64,000 bases of DNA from Alphaproteobacteria bacterium (GTDB taxonomy: Bacteria > Pseudomonadota > Alphaproteobacteria > Puniceispirillales > Puniceispirillaceae): NCBI GenBank assembly GCA_022425485.1, contig JAKMFL010000060.1:62001-126000 (forward strand). The letters run 5' to 3'. The translations under genes and the position numbers were made by a program. The first letter of the stretch is position 1, and every line of letters begins with the position of its first letter. The notes beneath the pieces are model-generated. The model did no database searches. It was given only the letters and a program-made list of their open reading frames with translations, and had not been told where the DNA came from. Shown here piece after piece: positions 27,377 to 37,800 of this stretch.

Positions 27377-28189
27377 TCAGACTACAGAAATATCGGGCGC
27401 ATCAACAGCCTTCATGCCCACTACATGATAGCCGCAATCAACATGATGGGTTTCCCCAGACACACCAGAAGACAAATCAGACAAGAGGTATAATCCAGAG
27501 CCACCAACATCATCTAGCGTCACATTACGCTTTAGAGGCGAGTTATATTCATTCCATTTCAGAATATACCTAAAATCACCAATGCCAGAAGCCGCCAGCG
27601 TTTTCATTGGCCCTGCTGATAAACCATTTACACGAATATTGCGCCCGCCTAAATCTACGGCTAGATAGCGCACAGACGCTTCTAGCGCGGCTTTGGCCAC
27701 GCCCATTACATTATAATGTGGCATCACCCGCTCTGCCCCGTAATATGTAAGCGTCAATAACGAGCCGCCATCAGGCATCATCGCCGCAGCACGCCGAGCA
27801 ATGCTGGTAAAGGAGTAAACCGAAATATCCATAGTGCGGGTGAAATTATCGCGGCTCGTATCTACATATTCGCCTTTCAGCTCTTCCTTATCTGAATAGG
27901 CAATGGCGTGCAGAACAAAATCCAGCTTGCCCCATTTCTGCTTTAAGGTGTCAAAAACGCTATCAATTGAGGCTTCATCGGTTACATCACATGGCATAAC
28001 AAGGTCACTACCTACAGATGCTGCCAAAGGGCCTACCCGCTTTTTCAACGCATCCCCTTGATAGGTGAAGGCCAGTTCTGCCCCAGCGGCAGCAGCTTGT
28101 GCAGCAATACCCCACGCGATAGATCTATCATTCGCAACCCCCATAATAAGGCCGCGTTTTCCGTTCATAATCCCTGATGATTGAGACAT
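27377..28189 (-). CDS. fabI: Enoyl-[acyl-carrier-protein] reductase (NADH)
   Basis: 270 residues, a short-chain dehydrogenase family member of FabI type. The N-terminal [17 protein letters not shown] nucleotide-binding sequence is diagnostic; the catalytic Tyr and Lys are in [12 protein letters not shown], and [14 protein letters not shown] follows. It performs the final reduction in each cycle of fatty-acid elongation. It is the first gene of the fabI-aroC pair. Confidence 0.95.
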   Translation of the reverse strand: MSQSSGIMNGKRGLIMGVANDRSIAWGIAAQAAAAGAELAFTYQGDALKKRVGPLAASVGSDLVMPCDVTDEASIDSVFDTLKQKWGKLDFVLHAIAYSDKEELKGEYVDTSRDNFTRTMDISVYSFTSIARRAAAMMPDGGSLLTLTYYGAERVMPHYNVMGVAKAALEASVRYLAVDLGGRNIRVNGLSAGPMKTLAASGIGDFRYILKWNEYNSPLKRNVTLDDVGGSGLYLLSDLSSGVSGETHHVDCGYHVVGMKAVDAPDISVV

Positions 28190-28350
28190 TTAACCCTCTA
28201 TGTTCACGATGTCTGGCTTTTCATCCGCCTGTCTGTGCTCCCCTATCTAAACAGATAGACAGCCCAGACTATAAGCCTTTCAAAAACCTTGCGTTAGATG
28301 TAGCAAATTCGGCCAGACAAATCCAGCCAGAGAGCAATTCCTATTATCAA

Positions 28351-28380
28351 AATCTGGCTAAATCTGGCTAAATCTGGCGA
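28351..28380. repeat. 10-bp tandem repeat (3 copies)
   Basis: AATCTGGCTA at 28351 and 28361, then AATCTGGCGA at 28371. It lies in the 235-base gap between the glycine-zipper gene and fabI, which otherwise shows no gene. Confidence 0.75.
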
Positions 28381-28424
28381 TAAGGCGTAAATACCCTATT
28401 ACAGGCAGATATATAGTGAGAGGT

Positions 28425-28982
28425 CTATTTCAGAGAATAGCTAACCTGTTTGCGCACTTCAACGCGGTCACCAATGCTAGCAGGGTTAGGATCTTCAAGG
28501 CTCAGGATACGCCCATCAGCCTCTACCTGCAGACGATAGCCAGTTATTTTGGTAACTTCTTCTTCTAGAAGCACACGCTTTGTCTGACACTCTTCCTGCT
28601 GCCGATACCCAACAATATTACCTTGCTGGGTGCTATTTTTAGCGTGATGACGGCCTAGTAATGCCCCGGCTACTGCGCCTGCTGCGCCGCCGCCATTTGC
28701 ATCACTAAATTTATTACCAACAGCAGAACCAAGCAGTCCGCCAATGATCATTGAGCCAATTTCATCCCCTTGCTTACCTTCTCCGTAAACAGGGACTTCT
28801 TTTATCTCGCAAATACGCTCATCACGCGGGGTTTTACGAATATAAGACTGGGTCATCGTATCTACACTCGTAACCGTCCCAAGCACACTTTCTATGCGGG
28901 TGTCTGCGATGCTAGCGGTTGCGGACAGTGCCATTATCGGCAGCGCAAGGGCGATAGCCTGAAAATAATGAAGTGTTTTCAT
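28425..28982 (-). CDS. Glycine-zipper envelope protein (17-kDa surface-antigen-like)
   Basis: 185 residues. An N-terminal signal peptide is visible (hydrophobic to about residue 23, cleavage near SIA-DTR). The centre carries a two-helix glycine zipper, IGSMIIGGLLGSAVGNKF and GGGAAGAVAGALLG (about 75-109), as in the Rickettsia 17-kDa antigen/SlyB group. There is no lipobox cysteine at the expected cleavage site, so it may not be a lipoprotein. The C-terminus has a conserved YRLQVEADGR region. It probably acts in the outer membrane or periplasm; the precise function is unknown. Confidence 0.8.
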   Translation of the reverse strand: MKTLHYFQAIALALPIMALSATASIADTRIESVLGTVTSVDTMTQSYIRKTPRDERICEIKEVPVYGEGKQGDEIGSMIIGGLLGSAVGNKFSDANGGGAAGAVAGALLGRHHAKNSTQQGNIVGYRQQEECQTKRVLLEEEVTKITGYRLQVEADGRILSLEDPNPASIGDRVEVRKQVSYSLK

Positions 28983-29302
28983 TTTAAGGATCCTTCATAG
29001 CAAAATCATGTGAGCCGAACAGAGCCGAACAGGTTTAAAGTCATTATAAAATATATTAATAAAAAATGGCAAATTTTAGGCACTATTTAAAGCGCTAATG
29101 CATAGCCCTATTCTTAAGGTTAGGGTTTTTCTGAGGTTCAGCAAGAGCGAAGGGCAAAAGCTGGCACCGGATGGTTGTTTTTATCCTCTTTCAACCCTAT
29201 TTAAAACATCAGGCTAAGGTCAGCTAGCGGCGCATAAGACTAGTTGAATGTGGGCCTTCAAAATGTGACGAAAACAACGTGAAAATAAAAGGATGAAACG
29301 GC
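28983..29302. other. Divergent intergenic region before pdxH
   Basis: 320 A/T-rich bases between the glycine-zipper gene and pdxH. It holds a 10-base direct duplication (GAGCCGAACA at 29012 and 29022). AAAGGATG lies ahead of the pdxH start. I see no RNA gene or open frame worth calling. Confidence 0.6.
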
Positions 29303-29905
29303 ATGGGTGTTTTAGACGCAGATAAGCTGGACGCAGATCCCTATGAGCTATTTGATAGCTGGTTTGCTGAGGCAAAGGCTTCCGAGATAAATGACCCTGA
29401 TGCGATGGCGATAGCCTCTGTTGACAGCGCTGGTATGCCGTCTGTGCGCATGGTGCTGTTAAAAGAAGTTGTTCCAGAAGGCTTTGTTTTTTATACCAAT
29501 TATAATAGTCGTAAATCTGCTGAGCTCTTGGCTACAGGTAAGGCCTCTTTCGTGATGCATTGGAAATCCTTGCGCCGGCAGGTACGGGTATGTGGGCAGG
29601 TGGCGCAAGTGCCAGCTGAGCAGAGCGATGCTTATTTTTCTAGCCGCCCACGCGGTAGCCGGATAGGGGCATGGGCATCTGATCAGTCTAAGCCGTTGTC
29701 AAGTCGCCAAGAGTTGCAAGCGGCGGTTGCGGCGACTGAAGCGCGTTATAGCGATGATATTCCAAGGCCGCCGCATTGGGGCGGGTTTCTAATCCGGCCA
29801 GATGAGATTGAATTTTGGGCAGATGGCGAATTTAGGTTACATGATCGCTTTCGCTTTACCAAATCAGCCGCCGGCACTTGGCAGGCACAGCGCCTATATC
29901 CTTAA
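29303..29905 (+). CDS. pdxH: Pyridoxamine 5'-phosphate oxidase
   Basis: 200 residues, normal length. The FMN enzyme oxidises pyridoxine or pyridoxamine 5'-phosphate to PLP. Signatures: SVRMVLLKEV, FYTNYNSRKSAELL, FVMHWKSLRRQVRV-type FMN/substrate strand, SRPRGSRIGAWASDQS and the C-terminal RLHDRFRFT with the RLYP end. PLP supply is a general need and no operon link is evident. Confidence 0.96.
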   Translation: MGVLDADKLDADPYELFDSWFAEAKASEINDPDAMAIASVDSAGMPSVRMVLLKEVVPEGFVFYTNYNSRKSAELLATGKASFVMHWKSLRRQVRVCGQVAQVPAEQSDAYFSSRPRGSRIGAWASDQSKPLSSRQELQAAVAATEARYSDDIPRPPHWGGFLIRPDEIEFWADGEFRLHDRFRFTKSAAGTWQAQRLYP

Positions 29906-30131
29906 AAAGAGCCTCTCTTAACATCAGCAAGCATGTGCCCATTAGTGGGTATTAGCTGGTGGTAGATGACCTTTGGGAAGCCGAAATACGTCTCTGTCTT
30001 GCTTGTTTGCCTGAATTTGTCAAAACAGGGTCGTTTTGAAGCAGGTTTCTTATTGCCATCATGTCAGAATAGGGTCTTGAAAGATTTCTATTCTATCGTT
30101 TTCAGTAACAAGCGATGCGAAGGGCAAAAAG

Positions 30132-32567
30132 ATGAAGAGCCATGCAAGAGTTGTAATTATTGGTGGCGGCGCGGTTGGCGTCAGCACGTTGTACCATCTG
30201 GCGAAAAAAGGCTGGTCAGATGTGGTTCTTATTGAACGCAAAGAGCTAACCAGCGGGTCAACTTGGCATGCAGCTGGCCTCCTGCCTTTATTCAATATGT
30301 CCTATTCGGTAGGCCAGATACATAAATATTCGGTCAATCTTTATCGTAGTTTGCAAGAGGAAACAGGCCTTAATCCGGGGTTATCTCAAGTATCCAATAT
30401 CCGGCTAGCAACGCATAGGGATCGGATGGATGAATATATGCAATATGCCGGTGTGGCGGAAACCATCGGTGTGCATGTAGAACGCTTAACCCCTGATGAG
30501 GTAATAGATATTTGGCCGTTAGCGGTCAAAGATGGGCTTGTAGGGGCAATACGCCATCCCGATGATGGCTATATACAGCCCGCTGATTTGACTCAAGCGC
30601 TGGCAAAAGGTGCGCGTGATAGAGGCGCTGAAATTTATCGTAATACAGTTGTTAGCGCGATTTCGCGCACGCCCTCTGGTGAATGGAAGGTGACAACCGA
30701 TAAGGGCGAGATTAGCTGTGAGCATGTAGTGTCAGCTACTGGAAATTTTGCCCGCCGTACGGGGGCTATGGTTGGGCTAGATATCCCTGTCATTCCAGTT
30801 GAGCATCAATATATTGTTACCGAACCGCATCCCGCTATTCGTGAACGTCAGGCGAAAGGATTGCCGGAAATGGGCGTTTTGCGTGAAAGTGATGGCTCTT
30901 GGTATATGCGTGAGGAAAATGGCGGGCTTATTCTCGGCCCTTACGAAGTTGGTGCGCCGGTTTGTTATTTTGATGGGCCAGATGATGATAGCGAATATGA
31001 GCTATTTCAAGAAGATCTAGAACGGTTGATGCCGCATATTGAATCTGCCATTGCACGGGTGCCTGCTTTTGGCGAGGTTGGCGTGAAGAAAGTCTATAAT
31101 GGCGCTATTGCCTATACCCCAGATGGTAGCCCAATTGTAGGGCCTGCTTGGGACTTGCCCAATTTTTGGCTGAATGAGGGGCATAGTTTTGGTATTACGG
31201 CTGCTGGTGGTGCAGGCTGGCAGTTGGCAGAATGGATGGTTGAGGGCGAGCCCACCATTGATATGAACGGGGTCGATCCGCGCCGCTTTGGCGATTACGC
31301 CACCAAAAGTTACTTAAAAGAAAAGAATGAAGAAGCTTATGCAAATGTCTTTACCGTGCATTATCCAGACGAGGAAAGAGAAGCTGCACGCCCCCTACGC
31401 ACCGCCCCTTGCTATGACAGGCTAAAAGATATGGGCGCTGTTTTTGGTCATAAATTTGGCTGGGAACGGGCAAACTGGTTTGCCCCCGAAGGGGTGGATG
31501 CAGAAGACCATTGGTCTTTTAGGCGCTCTAACTGGTTTGAACATGTCGGTAATGAAGTGAAGAATGTCACTGAAAATTGCGGGCTATTAGATATGTCTGC
31601 CTTTGCAAAATGCCGCATTGAAGGGCCGGGCGCAGAAGCGTTTTTAGAAAATCTGATCGCCAATAAATTGCCGCGCAAGGTGGGCCGCGTGATATTAGCC
31701 CATGCGCTGGCCCCGCGTGGAGGGGTGCATTCAGAGTTCACCATTATGCGTGAGGCTGAAGACAGTTTCTATATTGTCTCTGCTGGGGCAGCCCAGCGCC
31801 TTGACCATGACTGGTTAAAAAAACACATGCCAGATGACCGTTCCGTAACCTATACCAATTTGACCAATTCGATGGGGGTTCTGGTTCTGGCAGGGCCAAA
31901 ATCCAGAGATTTGTTGCAGAAATTAACCTTAACCGATCTCTCAAATGCGGCCTTCCCTTGGCTATCTGGCCAGCAAATTGATGTCGGCTTAGCACCAGCT
32001 TTGGCTTTGCGTGTTAATTTTGTTGGTGAGTTAGGCTGGGAGCTACATCACCCCATTGAATATCAAAACCATATTTTTGATGCGCTGTTTAAGGCAGGTG
32101 CAGAGTTTGGGCTAAAGCCATTTGGAATTCGGGCTATGGATGCTATGCGGCTGGAAAAATCCTATCGCATGGTCGGCACAGAGATGAGCATTGAATATGC
32201 CGCCTTTGAATCTGGCTTGCACCGGTTTGTGCAGATGCAAAAAGAAGATTTTATCGGGCGCGATGGGTTGGCTGCTTGGCAGGAAAAAGGCTTTAGCAAT
32301 AGCTTTGTTACCCTTGAGGTGAAGGGCATAGAGGATGCAGATGCGCTTGGCGGCAATCCTATTTACAGTGATGGCAAGCTGGTAGGGCGGGCAACCTCTG
32401 GCGGTTATGGCTACCGCGTCAAAAAATCCTTGGCACTCGCCATGCTGGCGCCAGATTTGGCCGCCATTGGCACTTGTCTTGAGATAGATATTCTGGGTCA
32501 GCGATATGATGCAGTTGTGATAGAAGAAAGCCCGTTTGATCCGGCTAATGAAAAGCTCCGCGCCTAA
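30132..32567 (+). CDS. Dimethylglycine dehydrogenase-like FAD/folate oxidoreductase (DAO + GcvT domains)
   Basis: 811 residues. The N-terminal FAD domain starts VVIIGGGAVGVSTLYHLAKKG (7-27), and SGSTWHAAGL (41-50) contains His46, the site matching the covalent FAD histidine of mitochondrial dimethylglycine dehydrogenase. A middle FAO-type domain (about 385-440) leads to a C-terminal GcvT/aminomethyltransferase-like folate domain (about 470-805). Such enzymes demethylate dimethylglycine or sarcosine and pass the methyl carbon to THF as methylene-THF. Upstream of mttB by 79 bases and beside soxBDAG, so dimethylglycine is the most likely substrate; sarcosine or another N-methyl amine remains possible. 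Confidence 0.88.
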   Translation: MKSHARVVIIGGGAVGVSTLYHLAKKGWSDVVLIERKELTSGSTWHAAGLLPLFNMSYSVGQIHKYSVNLYRSLQEETGLNPGLSQVSNIRLATHRDRMDEYMQYAGVAETIGVHVERLTPDEVIDIWPLAVKDGLVGAIRHPDDGYIQPADLTQALAKGARDRGAEIYRNTVVSAISRTPSGEWKVTTDKGEISCEHVVSATGNFARRTGAMVGLDIPVIPVEHQYIVTEPHPAIRERQAKGLPEMGVLRESDGSWYMREENGGLILGPYEVGAPVCYFDGPDDDSEYELFQEDLERLMPHIESAIARVPAFGEVGVKKVYNGAIAYTPDGSPIVGPAWDLPNFWLNEGHSFGITAAGGAGWQLAEWMVEGEPTIDMNGVDPRRFGDYATKSYLKEKNEEAYANVFTVHYPDEEREAARPLRTAPCYDRLKDMGAVFGHKFGWERANWFAPEGVDAEDHWSFRRSNWFEHVGNEVKNVTENCGLLDMSAFAKCRIEGPGAEAFLENLIANKLPRKVGRVILAHALAPRGGVHSEFTIMREAEDSFYIVSAGAAQRLDHDWLKKHMPDDRSVTYTNLTNSMGVLVLAGPKSRDLLQKLTLTDLSNAAFPWLSGQQIDVGLAPALALRVNFVGELGWELHHPIEYQNHIFDALFKAGAEFGLKPFGIRAMDAMRLEKSYRMVGTEMSIEYAAFESGLHRFVQMQKEDFIGRDGLAAWQEKGFSNSFVTLEVKGIEDADALGGNPIYSDGKLVGRATSGGYGYRVKKSLALAMLAPDLAAIGTCLEIDILGQRYDAVVIEESPFDPANEKLRA

Positions 32568-32646
32568 ACAATTTTGATTTTGGTTTTTGGTGCTAGCTGT
32601 TAACGACCTGCAATTTGGCAGGTGCTTACCGATAGGGAAGAAAAAG

Positions 32647-34194
32647 ATGGATGATATTAATCCTCAAAAGCGAGGTCGGCGAGGCGGTGGACGTGATGCA
32701 CGGCGCAGTGCCAGAGAAGCAAGTTCAGCTGCGTCTTCGCCCTATTTAGTGCGCGGCATTGCGCCTGTGGATATGCTGAGCGATGAAGCTTGTGAGCTTA
32801 TTGAACATAATGCGGAGACTGTGCTTGAGGAAATTGGTATCGAATTTCGGGATGATGCAGAAGCGCTGGCAATCCTAAAAGATAAGGGATGCGATATTGA
32901 TGGCGAGCGTGTACATTTCCCGCGTGGCCTTGCAAGAGAGCTGTGCAAGACAGCGCCCTCTGAATTTACGCAATATGCACGCAACCGCGATCGCTCGGTC
33001 GTAATAGGCGGCAATAATACTGTATTTGCCCCTGTTTATGGCCCGCCTTTTGTGCGCGATCTAGAGGGTAAGCGCCGCTATGCTGAAATGAATGACTTCA
33101 ATAATTTTGTGAAATTAATCTATATGCTGCCGGGTCTGCATCATTCTGGCGGCACAGTGTGCGAGCCTGTTGATTTGCCCGTTACTAAGCGGCATTTGGA
33201 AATGACTTATGCGCATATGCGCTATTCTGACAAGCCCTATATGGGGTCTGTTACGGCGCCAGAACGTGCTGAAGACTGCGTTGCAATGTCAAAAATTCTG
33301 TTTGGTGACGATTTCGTGAACCAGAATTGTGTAATGGTTTCGCTGATTAATGCCAACTCGCCGATGACATGGGACGATACGATGTTGGGTGCGCTGAAGG
33401 TTTATGCGCGTGCTGGCCAAGCATGTATCCTATCGCCCTTTATTTTATCTGGGGCGATGTCTCCTGTCTCTGTTGCCGGCACGCTTACCCAAGTGCTGGC
33501 AGAAGCGATGAGCGGAATTGCGTTCTCGCAGGCTGTAAAACCGGGTGCGCCGGTAATATTTGGCAGTTTTGCTAGCTCGATTTCTATGCAGACAGGTGCC
33601 CCCACCTTTGGCACACCAGAACCTGCGAAAGTGTTATATGCAGCGGCAAAACTGGCACGCCGGTTAAATGTGCCGTTCCGCTCAGGTGGTTCCTTTACCG
33701 CTTCTAAAACAGCAGATGCGCAAGCGGCTTACGAAAGTGCCCATACGCTGTTGCCAACCGTGCTAGGCGGGGTAAACTTTGCCCTACATTCTGCTGGATG
33801 GATGGAAGGCGGGCTGGTTGCAGATTACGCAAAATTACTGCTAGATGCGGATCAGCTAACCATGATGGACAGTATGGCAGCCGGCATTGATATCTCTGAA
33901 AATGGATTGGCGCTTGAGGCCTTGCGTGAAACTGGGCCCGGTCAGCATTTCTTGGGCAGCGCCCACACACAGGCAAATTTTGAAACAGCTTTTTGGCGCT
34001 CTTCGCTAGCAGATAACACCACCTTTGAGCAGTGGGATAGTGAAGGGCAGGTAGATAGTGAGCAACGCGCCAGAGCCCGTGCCACCCAGATGCTGGCAGA
34101 ATATCAAGCTCCCGATTTAGATCCAGAAATTGATGCTGCTTTGCGTGAATATATCGAAAACCGTATGGCGGTGCTGCCAGATAGCGATTATTAG
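32647..34194 (+). CDS. MttB-superfamily (non-pyrrolysine) quaternary-amine:corrinoid methyltransferase, probably glycine betaine
   Basis: About 515 residues from ATG 32647, which follows GGGAAG; an upstream in-frame extension to 32587 lacks family sequence. There is no in-frame amber codon, so this is a non-pyrrolysine member (the group including MtgB, MtpB, MtcB and MtyB). Recognisable family features are IELIEHNAE-type start of the barrel, VLEEIGIEFRDD, PVYGPPFVRDLEGKRRY and SGAMSPVSVAGTLTQVLAEAM. The N-terminus has a Gly/Arg-rich tail (KRGRRGGGRDARR). Its neighbours oxidise dimethylglycine and sarcosine, so glycine betaine is the best substrate guess. Its corrinoid partner is probably the protein at 1954-2652. 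Its stop overlaps the soxG stop tail to tail. Confidence 0.88.
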   Translation: MDDINPQKRGRRGGGRDARRSAREASSAASSPYLVRGIAPVDMLSDEACELIEHNAETVLEEIGIEFRDDAEALAILKDKGCDIDGERVHFPRGLARELCKTAPSEFTQYARNRDRSVVIGGNNTVFAPVYGPPFVRDLEGKRRYAEMNDFNNFVKLIYMLPGLHHSGGTVCEPVDLPVTKRHLEMTYAHMRYSDKPYMGSVTAPERAEDCVAMSKILFGDDFVNQNCVMVSLINANSPMTWDDTMLGALKVYARAGQACILSPFILSGAMSPVSVAGTLTQVLAEAMSGIAFSQAVKPGAPVIFGSFASSISMQTGAPTFGTPEPAKVLYAAAKLARRLNVPFRSGGSFTASKTADAQAAYESAHTLLPTVLGGVNFALHSAGWMEGGLVADYAKLLLDADQLTMMDSMAAGIDISENGLALEALRETGPGQHFLGSAHTQANFETAFWRSSLADNTTFEQWDSEGQVDSEQRARARATQMLAEYQAPDLDPEIDAALREYIENRMAVLPDSDY

Positions 34195-34820
34195 GCGTTA
34201 TCCAGCAAAATATAGCCATATTCAACAGCTGCATCTTTTAGCCAGCTGGTAACATAGTCTGAATAGCTGGTACGGCAGAATAGTAGCAGGCTATCTGGCG
34301 TGTCCGCCGCTAATGTTATCGCGGCATGTGCGAGCATAGATTGGGCGCAATCCCCTTGTTTAAAGCTGGCGGGATGTAAATCTAGTGCGCACCCTTTTGC
34401 CAGTACATCTAGCCGGCGTGTCCCGCCAAGTCGAAAGATTTTTATCGCATCTGAAACAGGTGTTGCCGCATAATGAGCCGTCCCTAGCAGGGCTTTCAGG
34501 TTAAGCATAAATTCTGCTTCCTGCTCTTCTTCGATCATTAACAAGGTTTCATCCGGGCCAAGCCAAATCGCGCGGCGTGTGCCCATCGAGGCAACCTTGT
34601 TAGGCTCGGCAGGCAGGGGCGTGCCGAACAAGGCTTCCAGTTTAGCTTTGATATTATCTTCGCACCGCAGATTAATAAGCGTCCTGCCAGCGACTTTTGC
34701 GATACTTATCCCTGCGGCGCCCCCTTCGGGATTAGGCAGAATTTCTGGCAAGGCAGAGGCTTGCGGGGTTTGCGCATCTGGCGCGCCGTTCGAGGTGTTG
34801 TCAGAATTAGAGCTAGCCAT
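34191..34820 (-). CDS. soxG: Sarcosine oxidase gamma subunit
   Basis: 209 residues. The SoxG fold is a GcvT-N-like domain; GTRRAIWLGPDETLLMIEEEQ and HPASFKQGDCAQSMLAHAAITL are typical. The first 40 residues are a low-complexity extension. It is the last gene of the minus-strand soxBDAG operon and its start overlaps the soxA end by 8 bases. SoxG is needed for assembly of the heterotetramer. The C-terminal codons overlap the mttB stop by 4 bases on the other strand. Confidence 0.9.
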   Translation of the reverse strand: MASSNSDNTSNGAPDAQTPQASALPEILPNPEGGAAGISIAKVAGRTLINLRCEDNIKAKLEALFGTPLPAEPNKVASMGTRRAIWLGPDETLLMIEEEQEAEFMLNLKALLGTAHYAATPVSDAIKIFRLGGTRRLDVLAKGCALDLHPASFKQGDCAQSMLAHAAITLAADTPDSLLLFCRTSYSDYVTSWLKDAAVEYGYILLDNA

Positions 34821-37800
34821 TCAGACGCTCTCCTTTTGGATCATAAAAGCGGGTATCCGTGATAGTGGCTTCAATTGGCGGGCTGCCATCCAGCATTGGG
34901 AAATAAACTGTTTGACCCATCCGTGTATGCCCGGCGCGTAATAATGCCATAGCAACAGAATGACCAAGGTTAGGGCTGAAGTAAGAGGAGGTTACATGTC
35001 CCAGCATATCAACAGGTGGGGGTTGGTCCGGGTCTAGCGTTGCGTGCGCACCTTCTGGAATAACCTGTTTTGGATCTTTGGTTTTAAGGCCAACTAATTG
35101 TTTTCGATCGCTTGCTTGCATAGCCTGACGTGCAAGCGCCCGTTTGCCGATAAAGTCAGGCTTTTTATCTGATACTATCCAGCTCATGCCTAGGTCGTGC
35201 GGGGTTACGGTGCCATCTGTTTCCTGACCTACAATGATAAAGCCTTTTTCCCCCCGCAACACATGCATCGCTTCGGTGCCATAAGGGGTAATGCCAAATG
35301 TTTTGCCCGCACGCATCAAGGTAGTCCATAACGCCATACCATATCTGGCAGGCACATTAATTTCATAGGAAAGCTCACCCGTGAATGAGATGCGGTAAAT
35401 CCGTGCAGGCAGGCCAGAAACATGACCCTCGCGCATAGACATAAACCTGAACCCTTCATTATTTAAAGGAATATCTGTCCCTGCGGCGTTCAGAATTTCC
35501 TGTGCTGCTGGCCCAGATAAAGTCGCTACTGCCCATTGTTCAGTGACGGAAGTGAGATAGACTTTTAGCTCTGGCCATTCAGTTTGCTGCCATTCTTCCA
35601 GCCAATCTAAAACACCAGCCGCGCCGCCTGTGGTTGTTGTCATATGGAAATGATCGTCAGCTAGTCTGGTGGTCACCCCATCATCCATGACCATCCCATC
35701 ATCTTTACACATCAGCCCATATCGGCAGTTTCCTACCCCAAGCTTTAGCCAGCTATTAGTATAGATACGGTTTAGGAATTCAGCAGCATCTGGGCCTTTA
35801 ATATCAATTTTGCCCAAGGTTGAGGCATCTAGAAGCCCTGCTGTTTGCCGTGCAGCACGTACCTCACGGTGCACAGCCTCTTCCATGCTTTCCCCCTTTT
35901 GTGGGTAGTACCATGCCCGCATCCATTGGCCAACATGCTCAAACTTCGCGCCAGCCTCACGGTGCCATTTATCCATAGGCGTGACGCGCACGGGGTCAAA
36001 TAATCCGCCAATGTCGCGCCCAGCAATCATACCAATAGAGGTTGGTGTATAGGGCATACGAAAAGTAGTTGTGCCAACGGCAGGGATTTCTGCATTGCGC
36101 TCGCGTGCTAAAATGCCTAGCGCGTTGATGTTGGATGTTTTGCCCTGATCGGTGGCCATGCCCGTTGTCGTATAGCGTTTTACATGCTCAACCGAATGAT
36201 AGCCCTCGCGTACCGCAAGCTGAATATCGCTAGCCGTGACGTCATTCTGAAAATCAACAAATGCCTTGCCGCCCTGACCAGCAGGTAGGCCGCTTGGAAT
36301 TTGCCAAATCGGCATTGGCGTGTAGTTAATTTTTCTGGCGATAATATCTGGCAAATCTAGCGCTTCTGCCGCGCCGCCATTTGCCTTAACCGCCTTTAGG
36401 GCTGCAGCGTTTGCCTCTTTGATGCCGCGCGATGGCTCAAAACTGCCATTACAGGCCCCAACGGATTGCGTAGCTTCATGAGAGGTGGAGGGGCGGAAGC
36501 AATAGGTGCGCTCATCCCATTTTAGCTTGCCGCGACTTTGTGAATGCAGATGCACAACCGGGTTCATACCGCCTGACATCAGCACCAGATCGCAATCGAA
36601 ATGCTCTGCTTCACCTGCCAGCGCATCCCCTGTCTTTGTCAAGGGCGCAATTTCCACCCGTGCAATATGCAAACGCCCATGCGCAGCAATTATGCCAGCC
36701 CCAAGGCGGGTTTGAATGCCAAGTGCCGCAGCCTGTTTTAAAACAGCAGGTGCGGGGTTTTCCCGTGTATCCACAATCGCTGTAATAAGACACCCCGCTT
36801 CATGCAGGGCAAACGCGCTATGCCATGCCGCATCATTATTGGTTGTTAATATCCCGCGTCCGCCAGCAAGAACGCCATATTGATTAAGATAGGTTTGTGC
36901 AGCAGATGCAAGCATCACCCCCGGCAAGTCATTACCAGCAAAAACCAGAGGCCGTTCTATTGCCCCTGTCGCTAATATTACTTGGCGCGCGCGCACCTTC
37001 CATAGGCGCATACGTGGCAGATGCGCAGGTTTTTCGGCTAGGTGATCTGTTACCCGCTCTGCAAGGGTCAGAAAATTATGATCGCCATAGCCAAAACAGG
37101 TTGTGCGTGGCAGTAAGGTTACATTTTCCATTTCGGCAAGATGCAGGGCGGTTTTATCTGCCCATTCATGGCCCGCCATACCATCGATAGCTATGTCATC
37201 ACATGAGCGCAGCCAGCCACCGCATTGGTGCTGATCTTCCGCTAGCAAAACCCGCTGGCCGCTATTGGCCGCTTGCAAGGCTGCGTTCAGCCCAGCCAGG
37301 CCGCCACCAACCACAACAATATCGAAATGGGCATGGCGTTTTTCATATCTGTCGGGGTCTTGATGTGTGTCGCTAGCCTTGCCAAGTCCGGCAGCGCGGC
37401 GAATGATATGCTCATAACCCATCCAGAAGCTAGCTGGCCACATAAAGGTTTTGTAATAAAAGCCAGCTGGGAAAAAGCGCGAAAAGACAGAATTAATTTC
37501 ACCCATATCCAGCTTTAGAGACGGAAAGCGATTTTGTGAAACCGCGACCAACCCATCATATAATTCTATTTGTGTAGCTTTGATGTTTGGCTCAATGCGC
37601 CCGCCTACGCCAATACCCACCAGCGCGTTGGGCTCTTCAGCGCCAGCAGCCATAATGCCGCGTGGACGGTGATATTTAAATGACCGTCCGGTTAAATGCA
37701 CATTATTTGCCAGCAAGGCAGAGGCCAGCGTATCGCCGCGGCACCCCTGATAGGTGCGGCCATCAAAGGTAAAGCTTATAGGCGCATGGCTATCAATAGA

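Noticed and set aside
32647-34194. Pyrrolysine-containing trimethylamine methyltransferase
   Set aside because: The reading frame has no internal amber codon and no pyl genes are visible, so it is a non-pyrrolysine superfamily member.
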